The translations under genes and the position numbers were made by a program. Of a DNA stretch of 64,000 nucleotides, positions 1 through 12,407 are shown piece after piece. Origin of the DNA: Pestalotiopsis fici W106-1 (Eukaryota > Ascomycota > Sordariomycetes > Amphisphaeriales > Sporocadaceae); the NCBI RefSeq assembly GCF_000516985.1, contig NW_006917094.1, forward strand, positions 310,001-374,000, written 5' to 3'. The notes beneath the pieces are model-generated. The model did no database searches and was not told the origin of the DNA. It worked only from the letters and a program-made list of their open reading frames with translations. Numbering within the stretch: position 1 is the first letter of the stretch; each line of letters starts with the position of its first letter.

Positions 1-1008
1 TCCAATGTCGCGACTATAGCTCGTTCAGACCAAAGCATGGGGGGTTCGCCCGGGTTTTCCGCGCCCGACTGGGGGGTGGTGATACCCAGTGGTCTGGAAC
101 TGGATGGAGAACCAAGACATGGTTTCTTGTCCAAACACCGGGGTGTCGTCGATTCGCTTTTCGCGGGGTTGACCGGAATCGGTCAGTCGGCCGCACCCTC
201 GCATCTGGGACTGCTCGGTGAATTAGATGCACCTGCATTTGGTGCTACAGCTTCCCTCAAATCACAGCTAATCGAGTGCGAGGTGAAGCGAATGCAACAC
301 TTTTGCCGAGCTTTGCGGTGAGATGGGATAATGCATTGTGGGAAAGTATGAAGTGAAGGAGACGTCAGGGTGGTAGAGGAGTCGTTCGCTTCTCTGTGGC
401 GAGCAAAGGACAAAGCGGTCGGAATCACACAGAGGTGCATTGTGTTTTCTGGACAAAACTTGCCAAGGCCCTTTGCGGGAAGCTCGAAAAATCATTGTCT
501 ATGCATACATTGCTGCTCGAGCACAGATGTTGCAGCGGGGAAATGGAAGCGGGAAGGTTGCAACTTTTTAAGCATAATTTTAAACAGCCGCTGCGAGCGA
601 GCAACTGCCTATTTGCGTACATGTCGATCAGATCTGATCGCAAATGATTCGCCACAAGGCAAAATAATGACATTATAGATACTCTATCGCAAACAGGAGT
701 TCTGGTTCCTCTATCCAGAAATGATACAATTCTTCCCATTGCTTGGCATGCCTAGCAATGCCAGGATCACAGAAACTATAATCTAGTGCTATACACAATC
801 GCCAGTGAACCAACCGGTGGGGGATAACAGCAGTGGTATCATGGAAATACAGGAAAGATCAGAAAAGCTTTTGTTTTTTTTCCGCCACAGGTAAACATAA
901 TCTCCAAAACTCCCTGTAAATGCCACCATGAAACATTATCAAGATTTGCGCTCGAGCCCGCCGAGACAGCATGAGAAAAGTAGGTAGAAAATATGAAAAT
1001 AAGGTCTC
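1..1008. other. No gene seen at left edge
   Basis: Short frames exist on both strands but none shows family motifs, good codon pattern or splice continuity. The last part is presumably 3' untranslated sequence of the rhodopsin-like gene that ends at 1009. Confidence 0.5.
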
Positions 1009-2552
1009 TCAACTGTCAGGGTGGTCATTGGCGTCCACAATCTGCACCTTGACGTCGGTTCTCTTGAAGATGACATTCCTGGAGGGGTCGGTGTGCTCGC
1101 CGCCGTCGCGGTCGAGGATCCGGGCAGCTTCCAGATCTCGTAGCTCAAGGTCTGTAGCACTGACACCGTTGATACCGGTACCGGTACCGCCGCCCACGAC
1201 AACGGCACTGCGCGTGTCCTCGACCTTGAAGTCGTCGCCGCTGCTGAAACTCATGTAACCGTGCGACCTCAGCGCGCTCCGGTGATGGCTTCCGCTGCTG
1301 AGCCACTTTTGTGCGCCGCCGCTGGCACCCGCCGTCCGTGATCGTTTCGCAGTGCTGCTAAGCGTCGACCTCAGTCCCAGCTTGTAACTTGCCAGTCGGA
1401 TGAGCGGCTGAAGGGCTGGGAAACAAGCCGTCCATAATCCAAGATGGCCTTCGATGTCGGTCCACGGCGCTACCCGAGCCATTTTGAAAGTTCTGGAGCA
1501 CGCAAGGATCAGTATTAGCCCCTTGTAGTAGCCGTGAATTGTGTGACGGTCATTGGACTTACGTATCAGTAGTAAAATCTGTCTTGACGTTGATGATCAA
1601 GCGCACGATACCCGTGATGATGGCAAAAATACCGATACAGAAAACGAGGATGACCTGAACCGTTTTGGCCGAAAACTTCATTTTGGCATATATGACCCAG
1701 ATAGGAAGAATGACGAGTGAAATGTCGATAATTATGCCGACGGCACTATGCGACCACATCATTGGCGCCTCCTTGCTCTTGTCGAGACACTGTCGCCCGG
1801 GTGCTGTGATGTCCCACAAATCGCTTTAGAACCTGTTATCAGCCAAAAACCACTTTTGCCAAGTCCATGTCTTCAGACACTTACGGGATATGTTTGCATT
1901 CGAACAGCTCAAAGAAGAATGCAGTCAGCGTGATTGCTATGATGACAAAGGCGACCAAGTAAATGCATCTAAGATAATTTCCTGATACACGCTGTCAGCG
2001 ACCAAATCAGACATGTCATATTTGATCTCGTTGAACCTACTATCCTGGCTCAGACGTGGGTAGAAGGCTGCTATGGAGAGCCGCACGGTGCACGTCGCCC
2101 AGAAGAACAATAGCTGTAATGTAACAAGATACTGTTTGAAAGAAAAGTGTCAGCTGTACTTGTCAACTAATGTATATATTGCCACGGGTCAACTGACGGA
2201 GAAAAATGTCGGTATTCTCTCTGGAGGGACATCATCCATATGGGTACCAGACCCAACTCCTACAGCCAGGATCTCGAGCGTAGATTGCGTTGTTAGTATT
2301 AACTACTAGTATTTAGTAACGTGTTGCGCGGAATTTCTGCAACATATACGGGCTTCATACATATGCGATCGTGGCGAGCAAGTCGTCCAAGCCAAGAGCC
2401 TTCACCATAAACCCTCGGACATATAATCGAGTAAACAGCAATGTGCTAGAAATGACAATGAGCGCGAGATTGACATTGACCAGCACACTGCCCCGAGAGT
2501 CCGGCGGCAGGTCGAATACGGTGAACTCGGGCGGCGCAGTCGAGTTACTCAT
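1009..2552 (-). CDS. Rhodopsin-like seven-helix integral membrane protein (Pth11/SAT4-type)
   Basis: Six exons read cleanly on the minus strand: 2552-2361, 2302-2198, 2131-2041, 1981-1885, 1823-1563 and 1492-1009, giving 409 residues. All five introns have GT donors and AG acceptors and the phases agree. Family hallmarks are visible: an acidic GLDD after helix 2, [18 protein letters not shown], a [10 protein letters not shown] helix, [10 protein letters not shown] before a Cys, the long [16 protein letters not shown] helix, and [20 protein letters not shown] followed by FPALQPLIR. The C-terminal 110 residues are a hydrophilic cytoplasmic tail rich in Ser, Gly and Arg. The family includes Pth11-like orphan receptors and many uncharacterised plasma-membrane proteins; no ligand can be assigned. 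There is no N-terminal CFEM domain. The exon 4 and 5 acceptors were chosen by frame and are the least certain. Confidence 0.85.
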
Positions 2553-5500
2553 GGTTACTGCGATAGTTGGATCAACTTCTAGTTGATATCACCATGTAGA
2601 TGAACGGTTGGTAAAGATATGGTGTATGGTTGAAGGAGCTGTCATTCGGGTCCACGCTGAACCAGGAAACTCAAAAAAGAAAGACATGCACTTGGCCACG
2701 GGTTTAATGTGGACTGGCCATCCCGGTCGGCTTGAAGTTTATACTTTGGGTCTCTTTGAAATGGCGAAAGGCTTGTCCCGCTGGCACGGACGCAATTCGA
2801 CCATACAAGATGTGTGGAGGGTGGCCTTTCTTCTGCTGTAGTGCAACGGCAGGGCTGGCGACTTTGAAAAGGTCCGAGCCAACTCTAAAGAGTCAGGACA
2901 GCCCCTTGGCAAGCCTTCTAGGTTAGTATTATCGATTGGCGTCCTTGTATGGTGACGCGGATAAATCGACCTGACTCGACTTTATTCGATCGCTTCTCGG
3001 TCTTCTTTTGTATCTAGGCTCGTGGAGGGATGGGGAAGTGCGCCTCTTGCCCGGGGAGAACTCATGCATGAATGGACATTAGCCCAGGTTTGGGGGTACC
3101 CCAAGGGTCATTTGTGTGCTTGGGACGATTATGAAACTATACCGTCAGAGACGGCACGATACAGACGTTGGGTCCTGCTAATAGTATCGGTATGCAGTGC
3201 CCATGTATGGTGACGATCCACCGGCCACCCCAATACTGGATAACCTCTATCGCCTGCTTTGGGAGTTTGTACAACCTATTCGGAGTAGTTAGGTGCAAGG
3301 AAGCAGGGGTAGTCCAGCCACCAAAGAAACTCATTTGCGTTCATATGGCGTGCTGGATTGCCGTGGGCGTCTTGAAAGATTGCTGAAGCTTGAAGAAGAA
3401 AAATTGTTGTGTACAATGAACAATCAGAATCAAGTCATTGCCTTTGTGTAATTAGATCAACGTGCAAGACGCGATGAAGGTAGATCGCATACCATCCAAT
3501 GTCCTTCTCATCCCGGCACAGTGAGTGGGGGAACAGAAGTCGTGTGGAAGCGAGTTCATTCAGCAGATAGCAAATTTTCGTGGCAGAGACGTCTAGAACA
3601 CATTGAAGAAAGATTGCTCGACGAACTTGCGGTGTTGATACGAAACGGGTACTGCGTGGCACCCTGACCAACCAAGGAGACCCTGGTAGAGACAAACAGA
3701 CGGTCCTTGTGTCGGTAGACTTTGCTTATTGTTTTACACAAAAATGTGTAGTTCTTCCTTTTCTGGACAGGCGTGGAATTTGATGTATGTTCAAAGTTAA
3801 AACAGGCTTGCAGCCGAAATGATTGCCCCTTGAGCTCCGTCTATGCTGTTGTAGATTAAATGCCTTAATTTTTTCCAGGCCGCGTCATGCTCAATCTTTA
3901 TCGAGATAGCTGACATTGCGCTTAATATTTGTCTTTATTTCCATTGATTCGCTTGTGCGTAGGCGAAGACGTCGATATTGGAGACTTTACTTCCTAATAG
4001 TGCCCGCGTTCGGATGGGAACTGTGCTGTTGTACGCTGTTGCACAAGATCTTGTGGCGGAGGTCCCTGGAGAAAAAAAAGTAAAAAAGGGCCACGTTGTT
4101 ACTGGCTCGTGGCGACGCCACTGCAGTTTCAGAGATAGAAGAATCTTTTTGTCGGTGAAGTGATTTTCAAAGTTTTGGCAGACAATGGGCAAAACCTATT
4201 CCACTGAGGGAGCACAATGGGTATGCCAGTTTGGAGTGTATTGCCAAAAATAAGCCAGGATACTCTATGGAAAATTGTTCTTCGCTACAGGTAGTATAGT
4301 TCGGTACCGGAGGCTGGCGGAGGTACAGCACCAAGTCGGGGTTGTTGTCATTCGTGGACCTGAATATGTCACAGAGAGCCAGGTAATAAGACTCTGCCAC
4401 GTTATTTGCTGCTTTTCAGAGGCTATGAAAGGCTGTTTATTGGCAGGCAGATGAGGTGCAGGGAGTGCTGCAGCCACGCCGGCTTTGGAATTAGTAGACC
4501 TTGCATATATTCTGCAAACGAGATTGGAAAGCAGAGACAATGGAAAATGGATGGAAAGAGAGAAAAAACCAAGAACATCCTGATTGAGTGCTGTAAGGGC
4601 CTTCACATGGGCGGCCGCATCAGCCAAAGATACTACAGAGTTCTCGAGTGAGAATCAACGGACCGAGTTAGCAAGGATGAACGGGAAATTCCCCCGCGGA
4701 CAAGAGACGTCTGGAAAATCCCAGGTACTCTGTACATAGCCCAGGGCTTGAGCTGCCAAGCAAAACGGTGCTTGGGTTTTGGCCTTGGAAATTCTCGGAA
4801 TGCCAAGCCGAGAAATGGGCTGATGGGGATTGATGCTTGCTTGGTGAGCAGACATGAATGGCAAGAGCTTGTTTAGCTCCATTTGCTCCACTACGCGACT
4901 ACTTCCAGGTCTTTCAGGCAGGCGGGCAGGCGGGCAGGCAGACAAGCCCTGCTGCACTACACAATGAGCTCTTGGGACTGTCTGCAAGGTCCCCGAACAC
5001 ATGGACATGGCATTTCCATGCATAATGTAGGTGTCTGACTCGTTGCAAACTGTCATTCTGGCCACATCATGTCCATTTGAATTGTCAGCCAAATAGGCCT
5101 GAATTGGCATCTCCGATACTTTACATATCAAGTCACTCGTCCTTGCTCAGTGTGTATGGAACGCGACTGCATGGAAGGTGCCTTGGAAGGCTGATCTGCT
5201 GGCTAGTGCTTGTGCTGAGCCCACTAATCCCCACTAAACAGACTACGGTAAGCTTGGGAGATCGACCCTAGTGCTAATGTAGTGCTAGCCACCAAACGGC
5301 CTAACATAGTGCACTGTTTCTTCTACTCCATGAGCTGCCTGGTTTCCACACCCTTCTTCTGTCAAATGAAATCCGGAAGCAGAATTCATCATTAGAGGCG
5401 AAACATGAAGCAGCAGAACGCTTGATGACAAATATCAAGCTTTCACTGACACATCAGAAACCTGCAGCCAACATTATGCATTTGTACTCAACACAGTCTC

Positions 5501-6765
5501 TGCATGTGGCTCTCCCATTGATGGTCACCATTGGAGCTCCTGCCTTTGAAAACCTGGGGCCTGATTCTATCTCTCATCGGGATACGACTGCTCAAGGGAT
5601 TCGAGGCAGACCCCCAGAATTAATCAGCACAGCAGATGCCCTGGATGACTTGAATAAAAGAGTGAGAACGCTTGATTGGCGTTTCGCCAGCCAAGACACC
5701 GGATCAATCTGGTCTGGAGATCGGCCTCACCTGGTGGCTTTATGACTTGGCTAACTCAAACCTTCACTCTCAAGTGCTCTCACTCATATACTCCAAATCC
5801 GCTTCTGATTACTAGGTTCGGAAATCTGCCCGACCTCTGAGCAGCCACTCGATTACAAGCAAACCTGACAAATGCCGAGGTCAACTGTTTTCCATGTTCA
5901 CCTCGAGAGCGAGCAGCAGGCGAGCATCAGCTACATGCGCCTCTCTTGGGCAGTGCAATGACTCGTAAAGACAAATGCTTGATAGCAGAAATGGTATATT
6001 CTCTTGTCAGCGAAACTACGATGACAGCCTCTATTCAGGTTGCATTGACAGGACCAAATGTTCTCCGCATTAATGCAGCCTCGGGAGATGTCTGTTGCAT
6101 GCGAAGGTGTACCCCACACTTTTCAAATATTCCAGGCTTGGACTATAGAAGTGTTCGCTACCGAGGAATCTCCAATTGCGACGCCGCCCTCTTTCATGGC
6201 TCCCCAAGCAATGCCACGATTGGCTTCGACAATAGCTGAATACAGCAGTTGAACAGCCATCTAGAACATTCACGGCACAGTCCATGAAGCTTTGGCACAT
6301 GGCAAAGCATTGTGCCATGATTATGTCAAGTCACGAGAGGGCGCTACCTACCACTTCAATGGCTTGCCACGATGGTTGAATTCTTGGCAATACGACCTCC
6401 GCAGTACCCCAGATGACGAATATCAGAATCGACGCTCAGAGTGACATGCCGAGGGACTCATCTTTCCATTATGGTCAGCATAGTCAAAGGACATCTTCAA
6501 GCTGTTACACGATGCCTTCTTTTGTGGTCATTGCAGTGGGAGATTTGCATGCCTCGGCTCAGTTTCTCAACGACAAAATCTATCGTGAGCTCTGTTTTTG
6601 CCTTTGAGGACAAACTCGAGGTCGGGAGACGGGTATCGAAGTTGAGTACAAATATGACAGATCTCGCTCCTTTTCTGGACGACTAAGAAGCATCCATTCG
6701 ACTCAGCATTCAACAGAAAGTCCTCCATAAACCGCAGTCAAAAGTCTCTGTCCTCACTTGTCAAT
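2553..6765. other. Long intergenic stretch, no supported gene
   Basis: About 4.2 kb in which I found no recognisable protein, RNA gene or transposon. The longest frame (4655-5131, minus, 158 codons) is Cys/Met/Pro-rich with no motif and overlaps a GC-rich simple repeat. A degraded gene cannot be excluded. Confidence 0.45.
4917..4942. repeat. Short GGCGGGCA tandem repeat
   Basis: About three imperfect copies of an 8-bp unit (GGCGGGCA, ending in GGCAGAC). This is a simple microsatellite with no visible link to a gene. Confidence 0.7.
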
Positions 6766-7320
6766 ATGAAGTTCTCAAACTATCTTACTGGCTTCGTTTC
6801 CCTGGCGAGCTTTGCCGCAGCTCTCCCCTCTAGCGTCTCGGCGCCTACCGATTTGTTTCGACGCAGCGCCATTGAGATCAGGAATGCTCTCGAGGCTGCC
6901 CAGGCCAAGGCAGTCACTCTGGGAGACCTCTTTGAAGCAGCCACAGATGCGAGTGCCATTCCAGGCATCGAGACCGCAGGCGCCGACCTGGTTGCCAGCA
7001 TCAACTCAGCCGAAGAGATCGCGGCGGCCAGCAATGAGCTTACTCTCATTGAGGCACTTGGATTCGCCGGCACCGTCACTAGCCTTGAGGGCACCATTGA
7101 CGACCTCGTGTCCGTGGTGGAGGAGAAGAAGCCTCTCGTCGAGGAGATCGACTACGTGGACGAGCTGCTCGCATATCTTACTGAGCTCCAGGCTGCGACC
7201 AACGCCTTTGGGGTGACGATTCTCACAAAGGTGCCAGATGCCGCGAAGAGCATTGCTCAGGGATATATTGACGACTTGAATGAGACGCTCGCTGAAGTCG
7301 TTGCCTACTATACCTCGTAA
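6766..7320 (+). CDS. HsbA-like secreted hydrophobic-surface-binding / cell-wall protein
   Basis: A 184-residue single-exon protein. Residues 1-19 form a clear signal peptide (MKFSNYLTGFVSLASFAAA, then LPSS). The mature part is Ala/Glu-rich, without Cys and almost entirely helical, with the spaced small-residue heptads expected of the HsbA / Mp1p-like galactomannoprotein family (LEAAQAKAVTLGDLFEAATD near the start, then a VVEEKKPLVEEIDYVDELLAYL-type segment split by short turns). Known members are secreted and bind hydrophobic surfaces or lipids, recruiting hydrolases to insect cuticle or plastics; that role is inferred here. The start has good context and follows a CT-rich leader ending about 10 bp upstream. 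It stands alone, with no neighbour suggesting a pathway. Confidence 0.8.
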   Translation: MKFSNYLTGFVSLASFAAALPSSVSAPTDLFRRSAIEIRNALEAAQAKAVTLGDLFEAATDASAIPGIETAGADLVASINSAEEIAAASNELTLIEALGFAGTVTSLEGTIDDLVSVVEEKKPLVEEIDYVDELLAYLTELQAATNAFGVTILTKVPDAAKSIAQGYIDDLNETLAEVVAYYTS

Positions 7321-9374
7321 GCGACGAGAGGCTCAGTCACGCCCAAATTTGTCGGTTTCAGTAGTTGCAAGACTACGGGTACCGCCGTGCAATGAACTTT
7401 GTGGTCCGCTATGCTTGTCACCGGGTCCTATGAGGATGTCAAAACATGGCAAGGCTTACAGTGGAGGTTGTTGTCACACCAAGGCTGTTGCGGTATGATC
7501 CTGTGACTATATACCATCTTCGGCTCTAGGAATAAATGTCGTGTTGTCTGATTGATGAGCGATTACCTCTATGACCTTTGTGAATACTCGAGCTCGAAGC
7601 TGATAGGTTGACTTGGTCATTCCTAAATAACCATGCAGCCGTTCAACAAGTCCAAGTATCTGAGTGACCGGGCCAATGAGTATGGCCCATTCTTCAAGGC
7701 GTACCACAGTATAAAGTAGCGCCAACCCTACATTGAGCGTTTGAGGAACGAATGTTCCGTGGTCGTCTTGGGGAAAGCTGTGCCCCATGCTGATCAGCCG
7801 CGATTGACCTCGCTTCCATGGAAAACACTCAATCGACTGTTATCAAGACACGCGTCTCGAGAGGCCGCATGGCCGGACCAAAACATGTTAATTTTCCCGT
7901 GCAGTTAAACCGATGGATGTGCCCCTGAAATTATCCCTCGATGGCGTCTCGGCTCAAGTCCTGACCGACCTTGCCGACTCTCGCTGTCAGGGGTCTTTTT
8001 CGCCCCTTGTACATAGTAGATTGGAGACTTTGACAGGGAGTCCACCTCCAGCCCCAGGACCAGGGTTGTAGCACAAGATCTTGTCCCTCCCGAGGCGATC
8101 GGCCCACCACACACCAATTGTCTCCACTAGCTTCTTGTATACCACCTGCACTTTACTATGGGCGTTATAGTATACAAGGACGCCTGGCAGGGGTCATCCG
8201 AAATTGCCAAGGGTCGGATGAAATCCTGACCTGGCCCGAGAAGCCATGAATTCGGCTTATGATCTGTTCTGAGACATGATCCGCCGGCGGTCGCGACTTT
8301 CTATAGCTTGGAGAACTGGCATGATACTGTCAACTGTGTAAATGATATGGCAAGGGCAGCAGTTGGCCTGTAATTAATGAATCAAGCGAGTTCAGAAACC
8401 GCCACCAAATTTAGACAATCTTATGAAAGACCATTCACCAGTCGTACCTCTCTCCTTAGCAGCAGCGACATGGCCAGCATCATTCTAAGCCTTGGGGATT
8501 CACACAAATTTATTATCGCCAAGTGCTTCTTTCTCAAGTATTGTCTCTTCAGCTGCTGAAACAGAGCCCGCATTTCGAATCTTCCAGACTAAAGGCCGCA
8601 ATTTGCACATGCCGATTTAGAGAACCGGCTTGGTGTCTGCGGCCAAACGGCACAGGAAAAGGAAAATACTTATTCGTACTCGGAAAAAAAGAATAAATGC
8701 ATCCAAGCGTGCTCTGGATACTCATGGATACCTGGGAATATACCAATGATGGGACCTTGGCCTGCATGTTTTACGTATGATTTGTCTCGCTCCTGCATAT
8801 AACGGCAGATTCCACATAACCCTGGGGAGAGAAGGGAAAGACGACTTTGCACGGACCGGTCACTTCCTCTTGTGGGATGGAGAACCAATAGTTCCAAAAC
8901 GCAAAAGAGGGTCTCTATAATTGCGAACCAAATCTTCGGGTTCGTTGCCAACAGTTTATCAGGCATTTTGTTGCTCAAGAACACGCAGCCACCTCCCGGG
9001 CCGTAATATCACTTGTGGGCCGAAATCAGATCATCTAGTTCTCGTTATGTTCAAGAGGTTGCACGCTCTTATCTTGCATGCTTAAGCGATTCCTTTCGCG
9101 GTCCATGTGGGGGAGGCGGCTGAGCGGGAGTGGCTTGTTTTTTCCCATATAAACTTCCGTCACCAATTTACATATTGCCTCTTTCCTTTTCCCGTTTTTT
9201 TGTCGTGTGTGTTTCTGCATGGTGGGATTCTGAGCACGTCAGTTTCTCGGTCACTCATTATTTCCCAGACACGCCAAGCAAAGGAAGCGAAGGGAAGCCC
9301 TGGCGTGCACTACCTTTAAGTTTCGTCACGTATATTCTTTCTCTTTTTTATTATACGACCGCTTCGCAGTCAAC
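7321..9374. other. Intergenic, no supported gene
   Basis: About 2 kb. Small frames such as 7507-7788 (minus, 93 codons) have no recognisable domain. The last 200 bp before 9375 are CT-rich and end in an AT-rich tract, typical of a fungal promoter and leader for the tyrosinase. Confidence 0.5.
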
Positions 9375-10924
9375 ATGCAGTTCGCGGTGAGTGCCGTATC
9401 CGCCATCCTTCTGGTTCTGGCCCAGATCGATTCAGCTGTCGCCGCCTGCCGGAACCCTCTGGTGCGCAGAGAATGGTAAGGCAATCCATGAGTGATAATA
9501 TTTTGTGCTAAGTTACATATACTGACGGATTGTGTAGGCGAACACTCAGCAACAGTGAGAAGCAAAGCTACATTTCGGCGGTAAAATGTTTGCAAAAGGC
9601 TCCCGCCCAGACACAGTCAACATATGCCGGCGTTCGCTCGCGCTACGATGACTTCATGGCCGAACACATTAACCGAACTGACTTTATTCACTTTGTCGGG
9701 TTCTTCCAGCCGTTAGTCACACTGCATGGGCGATTATCACATGAAGCTTACATGCTCGTTATCAGATGGCACCGAATGTTTGTCGCTCAGTATGAGTCCG
9801 AGCTCAGATCTGTCTGTGGCTATACTGGAGCTCAACCGTGAGTAAACCCAGAACCTCTTGGCACTCCATCACTAACTGTTCATAGGTATTGGAGTAGGTA
9901 CAAAATCTGAAAACTCAAGATGACTTACTAAAGTGTAGCAGATTGGTCTCTCGATGCCTTTTCAAACGATACCTTCCTCGCAGCTCCTGTCTTTGATCCC
10001 GTTAATGGATTCGGAGGTATGTCCCGCGAAAGAAACATGACGCGATAATTTGTACTAAAGCAATGGTACAGGCAACGGTCCCTACATAGACTCTTCCAAC
10101 GATTCGAGCGTCCGGCTTCATATTCCAGGCAAAACAGGCGGCGGTGAGTCCATCTTCTCTTGACGGTGTGATATCGCTAACTTTCGCGGAGGTTGCATCC
10201 TTGATGGCCCCTTCAAGAACATGACGGTCAATATGGGACCTGGTCAGTTACCCCAAGATTACTCAGTTACGACAATCCTTCTGACTTTCATAGGCTACAA
10301 TACATCCTACAGTCCTCACTGTCTGACCCGAGATCTTGCACCTAGTCTCGCGGTGCAGAAACTCAACATCACTGCCCAACTCTACCCTCTTCTCGCCCCG
10401 ACTTTTGCCGAGTTCGATGTCCGTGTGCAGGGCGGCATCGAAGTCGAGGCCTTGACGTACCACGGCGGCGGCCACTTGTCGGTCGGAGGCGACCTAGGCG
10501 AAATGGGCAATGTGTACTCGTCGCCCGGCGATCCACTCTTCTATCTACATGTGAGTCCCAACAGCAATTGTTATGCACTTGAGGAATGCCTGCAGACAAT
10601 ACTGACAATGTTCTACAGCACGCCAACATGGACCGGATATGGTACACTTGGCAGAAGCTAGGTGAGTCACTGAATAAAACATCCCCGAGCTGTGGTACAG
10701 TTCTAGAGCTGACTTGACTTTCCCCTTTAGACTGGCAGAAGCGCAAGTCCGAGATTGCCGGACCCGACACGCAATTCGCTTATCCATTCAACTTCTTTGG
10801 TGATATCGAATACAACAACGTCACGCTTGACTACGAAATGGACTTTAGCCCACTAGGACCCAACCGAAAGGTCAGCGAGGCCATGGATCCCCAGGCAGGA
10901 CCCCTCTGTTACACTTATTGGTGA
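9375..10924 (+). CDS. Secreted tyrosinase (type-3 copper oxidase)
   Basis: Ten exons: 9375-9475, 9538-9711, 9766-9837, 9886-9893, 9942-10016, 10072-10143, 10192-10242, 10294-10550, 10619-10661 and 10731-10924, summing to 348 residues. Residues 1-23 are a signal peptide ending AVA. The CuA site reads H77, H85 (DFIHFVGFFQP) and H94 (WHRMF). The CuB site has H241 and H245 (HGGGH) plus the H270-H271 pair in DPLFYLHHANMDRIW. PYWNW follows CuA. All copper ligands appear intact, so it should oxidise phenols to quinones outside the cell or in the secretory path. It lacks the long C-terminal activation extension of classical fungal tyrosinases. Exon 4 is only 8 nt but is needed to rebuild PYWNW. The neighbouring FAD oxidase could share a pathway, but nothing proves it. 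Confidence 0.88.
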
Positions 10925-11416
10925 TTTTCATGTCCAAAGCAAGTACGGCTTTCCGAATCATTGTTTTATAATAGAATTCTAGTAATGTAGATACTGCAGT
11001 TGAATGATTTGACACCTTCTGACACGCAGATTGAATTTGGGATCTATCGGTGTATTGCACTAAGACTCGATCATTGATGATTGGCTACGTCGAGGAGATT
11101 GGTTTCTCATGTCGATGTCTTTATTTCATAATATAATCGTGCCGTCCATTGTGTTGTGCCCAATTTCTTTGTTCGTGTTCCTTGTCCGCAGCCTTCGAAG
11201 GATGAACAAACTCATTTTCGGGAACAATGATTATCATATTGACTTAAATAGACAGACATTCCCGCATAGTGAGCCGGTACCGCATGAGATACAGCGCATT
11301 TCTTTCCAATTGTTCTTATATATACTACATTGTCTTACTGATCTCCTTCACTCGTGCCTCCTACCTGCGATTCTTCTCTTAGGTAGTAGCTTCTCTCGTT
11401 GATCCGATAGACAAAG
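10925..11416. other. Intergenic
   Basis: Nothing recognisable beyond presumed 3' sequence of the tyrosinase and an AT-rich leader before 11417. Confidence 0.5.
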
Positions 11417-11935
11417 ATGGCCACTTTCAACACTCAACTCAACGTCTTGGAACGCGAAACTCTCGCCCTCTTGTCAAGACGCGGATTGGCCCTCTTGGAT
11501 GCCTCACGAGTCTTGCTTCAGGTCGACGCAGTTTGTGAGATTGCTCAAGAGTGCGATGTAGACGGGCGAATCATGGCGCGGTGCGAGAGACTTCAGTCGT
11601 TCTGCACAGACGTGGCCAACGCTGGGCGGGACCGGGAACTGAGCCGCGAAGCGGGATTGTACTACGCCCGCGGTGTAGAAGCCAGGCTTTGCAAGACGAT
11701 TGGACGGAAAGGATCGGAAGAACAAGTTCTGATTGGGGATGCTCATCAGGCCCAGCTTGCCCGCCAGGAGCGCAAGTCCAAGGTACGCTTTGCGGAGCCT
11801 GTTGTGGTAAGTAGTCGAGATGCAAATGCCAGCCCCACGGCTGCCGAACTTAGACCGGTTCTGCATCTCTAGACTAGACAGAGCCTGGAAGTGTACAGTG
11901 GCACCTTGCAGGCAGGGTATTGTTACTTTGATTGA
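11417..11935 (+). CDS. Small hypothetical helical protein
   Basis: I do not recognise the family. Read straight through, the frame gives 151 residues ending at 11872. A canonical GTAAGT donor at 11807 and a TAG acceptor at 11871-11872 allow a two-exon version (11417-11806, 11873-11935) of 150 residues that ends in YCYFD; I slightly prefer it because the frame is kept. The protein is predicted helical, charged, without signal or membrane segment, with scattered Cys and an RKSKVRFAEP motif near the end. Codon use looks coding and the ATG follows a T/C-rich leader. Confidence 0.45.
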
Positions 11936-12095
11936 TAAGATAGTTGAGCATGATGCATTCTCGTCTCATTTCGAGACGTCTGTAAATAAAAGCTACTCCC
12001 ACCTGAATAACACATTCGCATTGTCTCTATTTGAAGAAAAAAAAAAAGACGACAGGCTGTAGTGGCTATATCTGAGTTTTTCAGTATTATTAATT

Positions 12096-12407
12096 TTAAC
12101 CATTACGGAAAACTTCTCCATTACTCTCGTGAAGCAACCGGTCGATCTCGCGGTGCTTCTCAATGGTATCATCCAAAAGTTGATTAACGTGTTCAAGCTG
12201 GAAGACAATCGTAACAACTATTCCCTCGTCCACCGGCCTTGAGATCTCAGAAAGGAGGGCGGCAGCTACGGTGTCGTCTCGTCCCAAGAGCCTGTTCAGA
12301 CATCTTGCGACCCACGAATGGTGCCTGAACAACAGCATAACGTCTAGTGTTACGAGCACGCAGGCCCATACTGTGAACGAGGCCAAGAAGAAGATGAATG
12401 CATCCAT
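12096..12407 (-). CDS. Small single-pass membrane protein, hypothetical
   Basis: A frame of 103 residues with one strong N-terminal hydrophobic segment (residues about 4-27, FIFFLASFTVWACVLVTLDV), then a basic stretch and an amphipathic Glu/His/Arg-rich C-terminal helix. No family is recognised. It runs convergent to the small gene ending at 11935. Supported only by its composition and length; it could be a chance frame. Confidence 0.35.
   Translation of the reverse strand: MDAFIFFLASFTVWACVLVTLDVMLLFRHHSWVARCLNRLLGRDDTVAAALLSEISRPVDEGIVVTIVFQLEHVNQLLDDTIEKHREIDRLLHESNGEVFRNG

Noticed and set aside
4655..5131. 158-codon minus frame
   Set aside because: Composition irregular, crosses a GC microsatellite, no recognisable motif.
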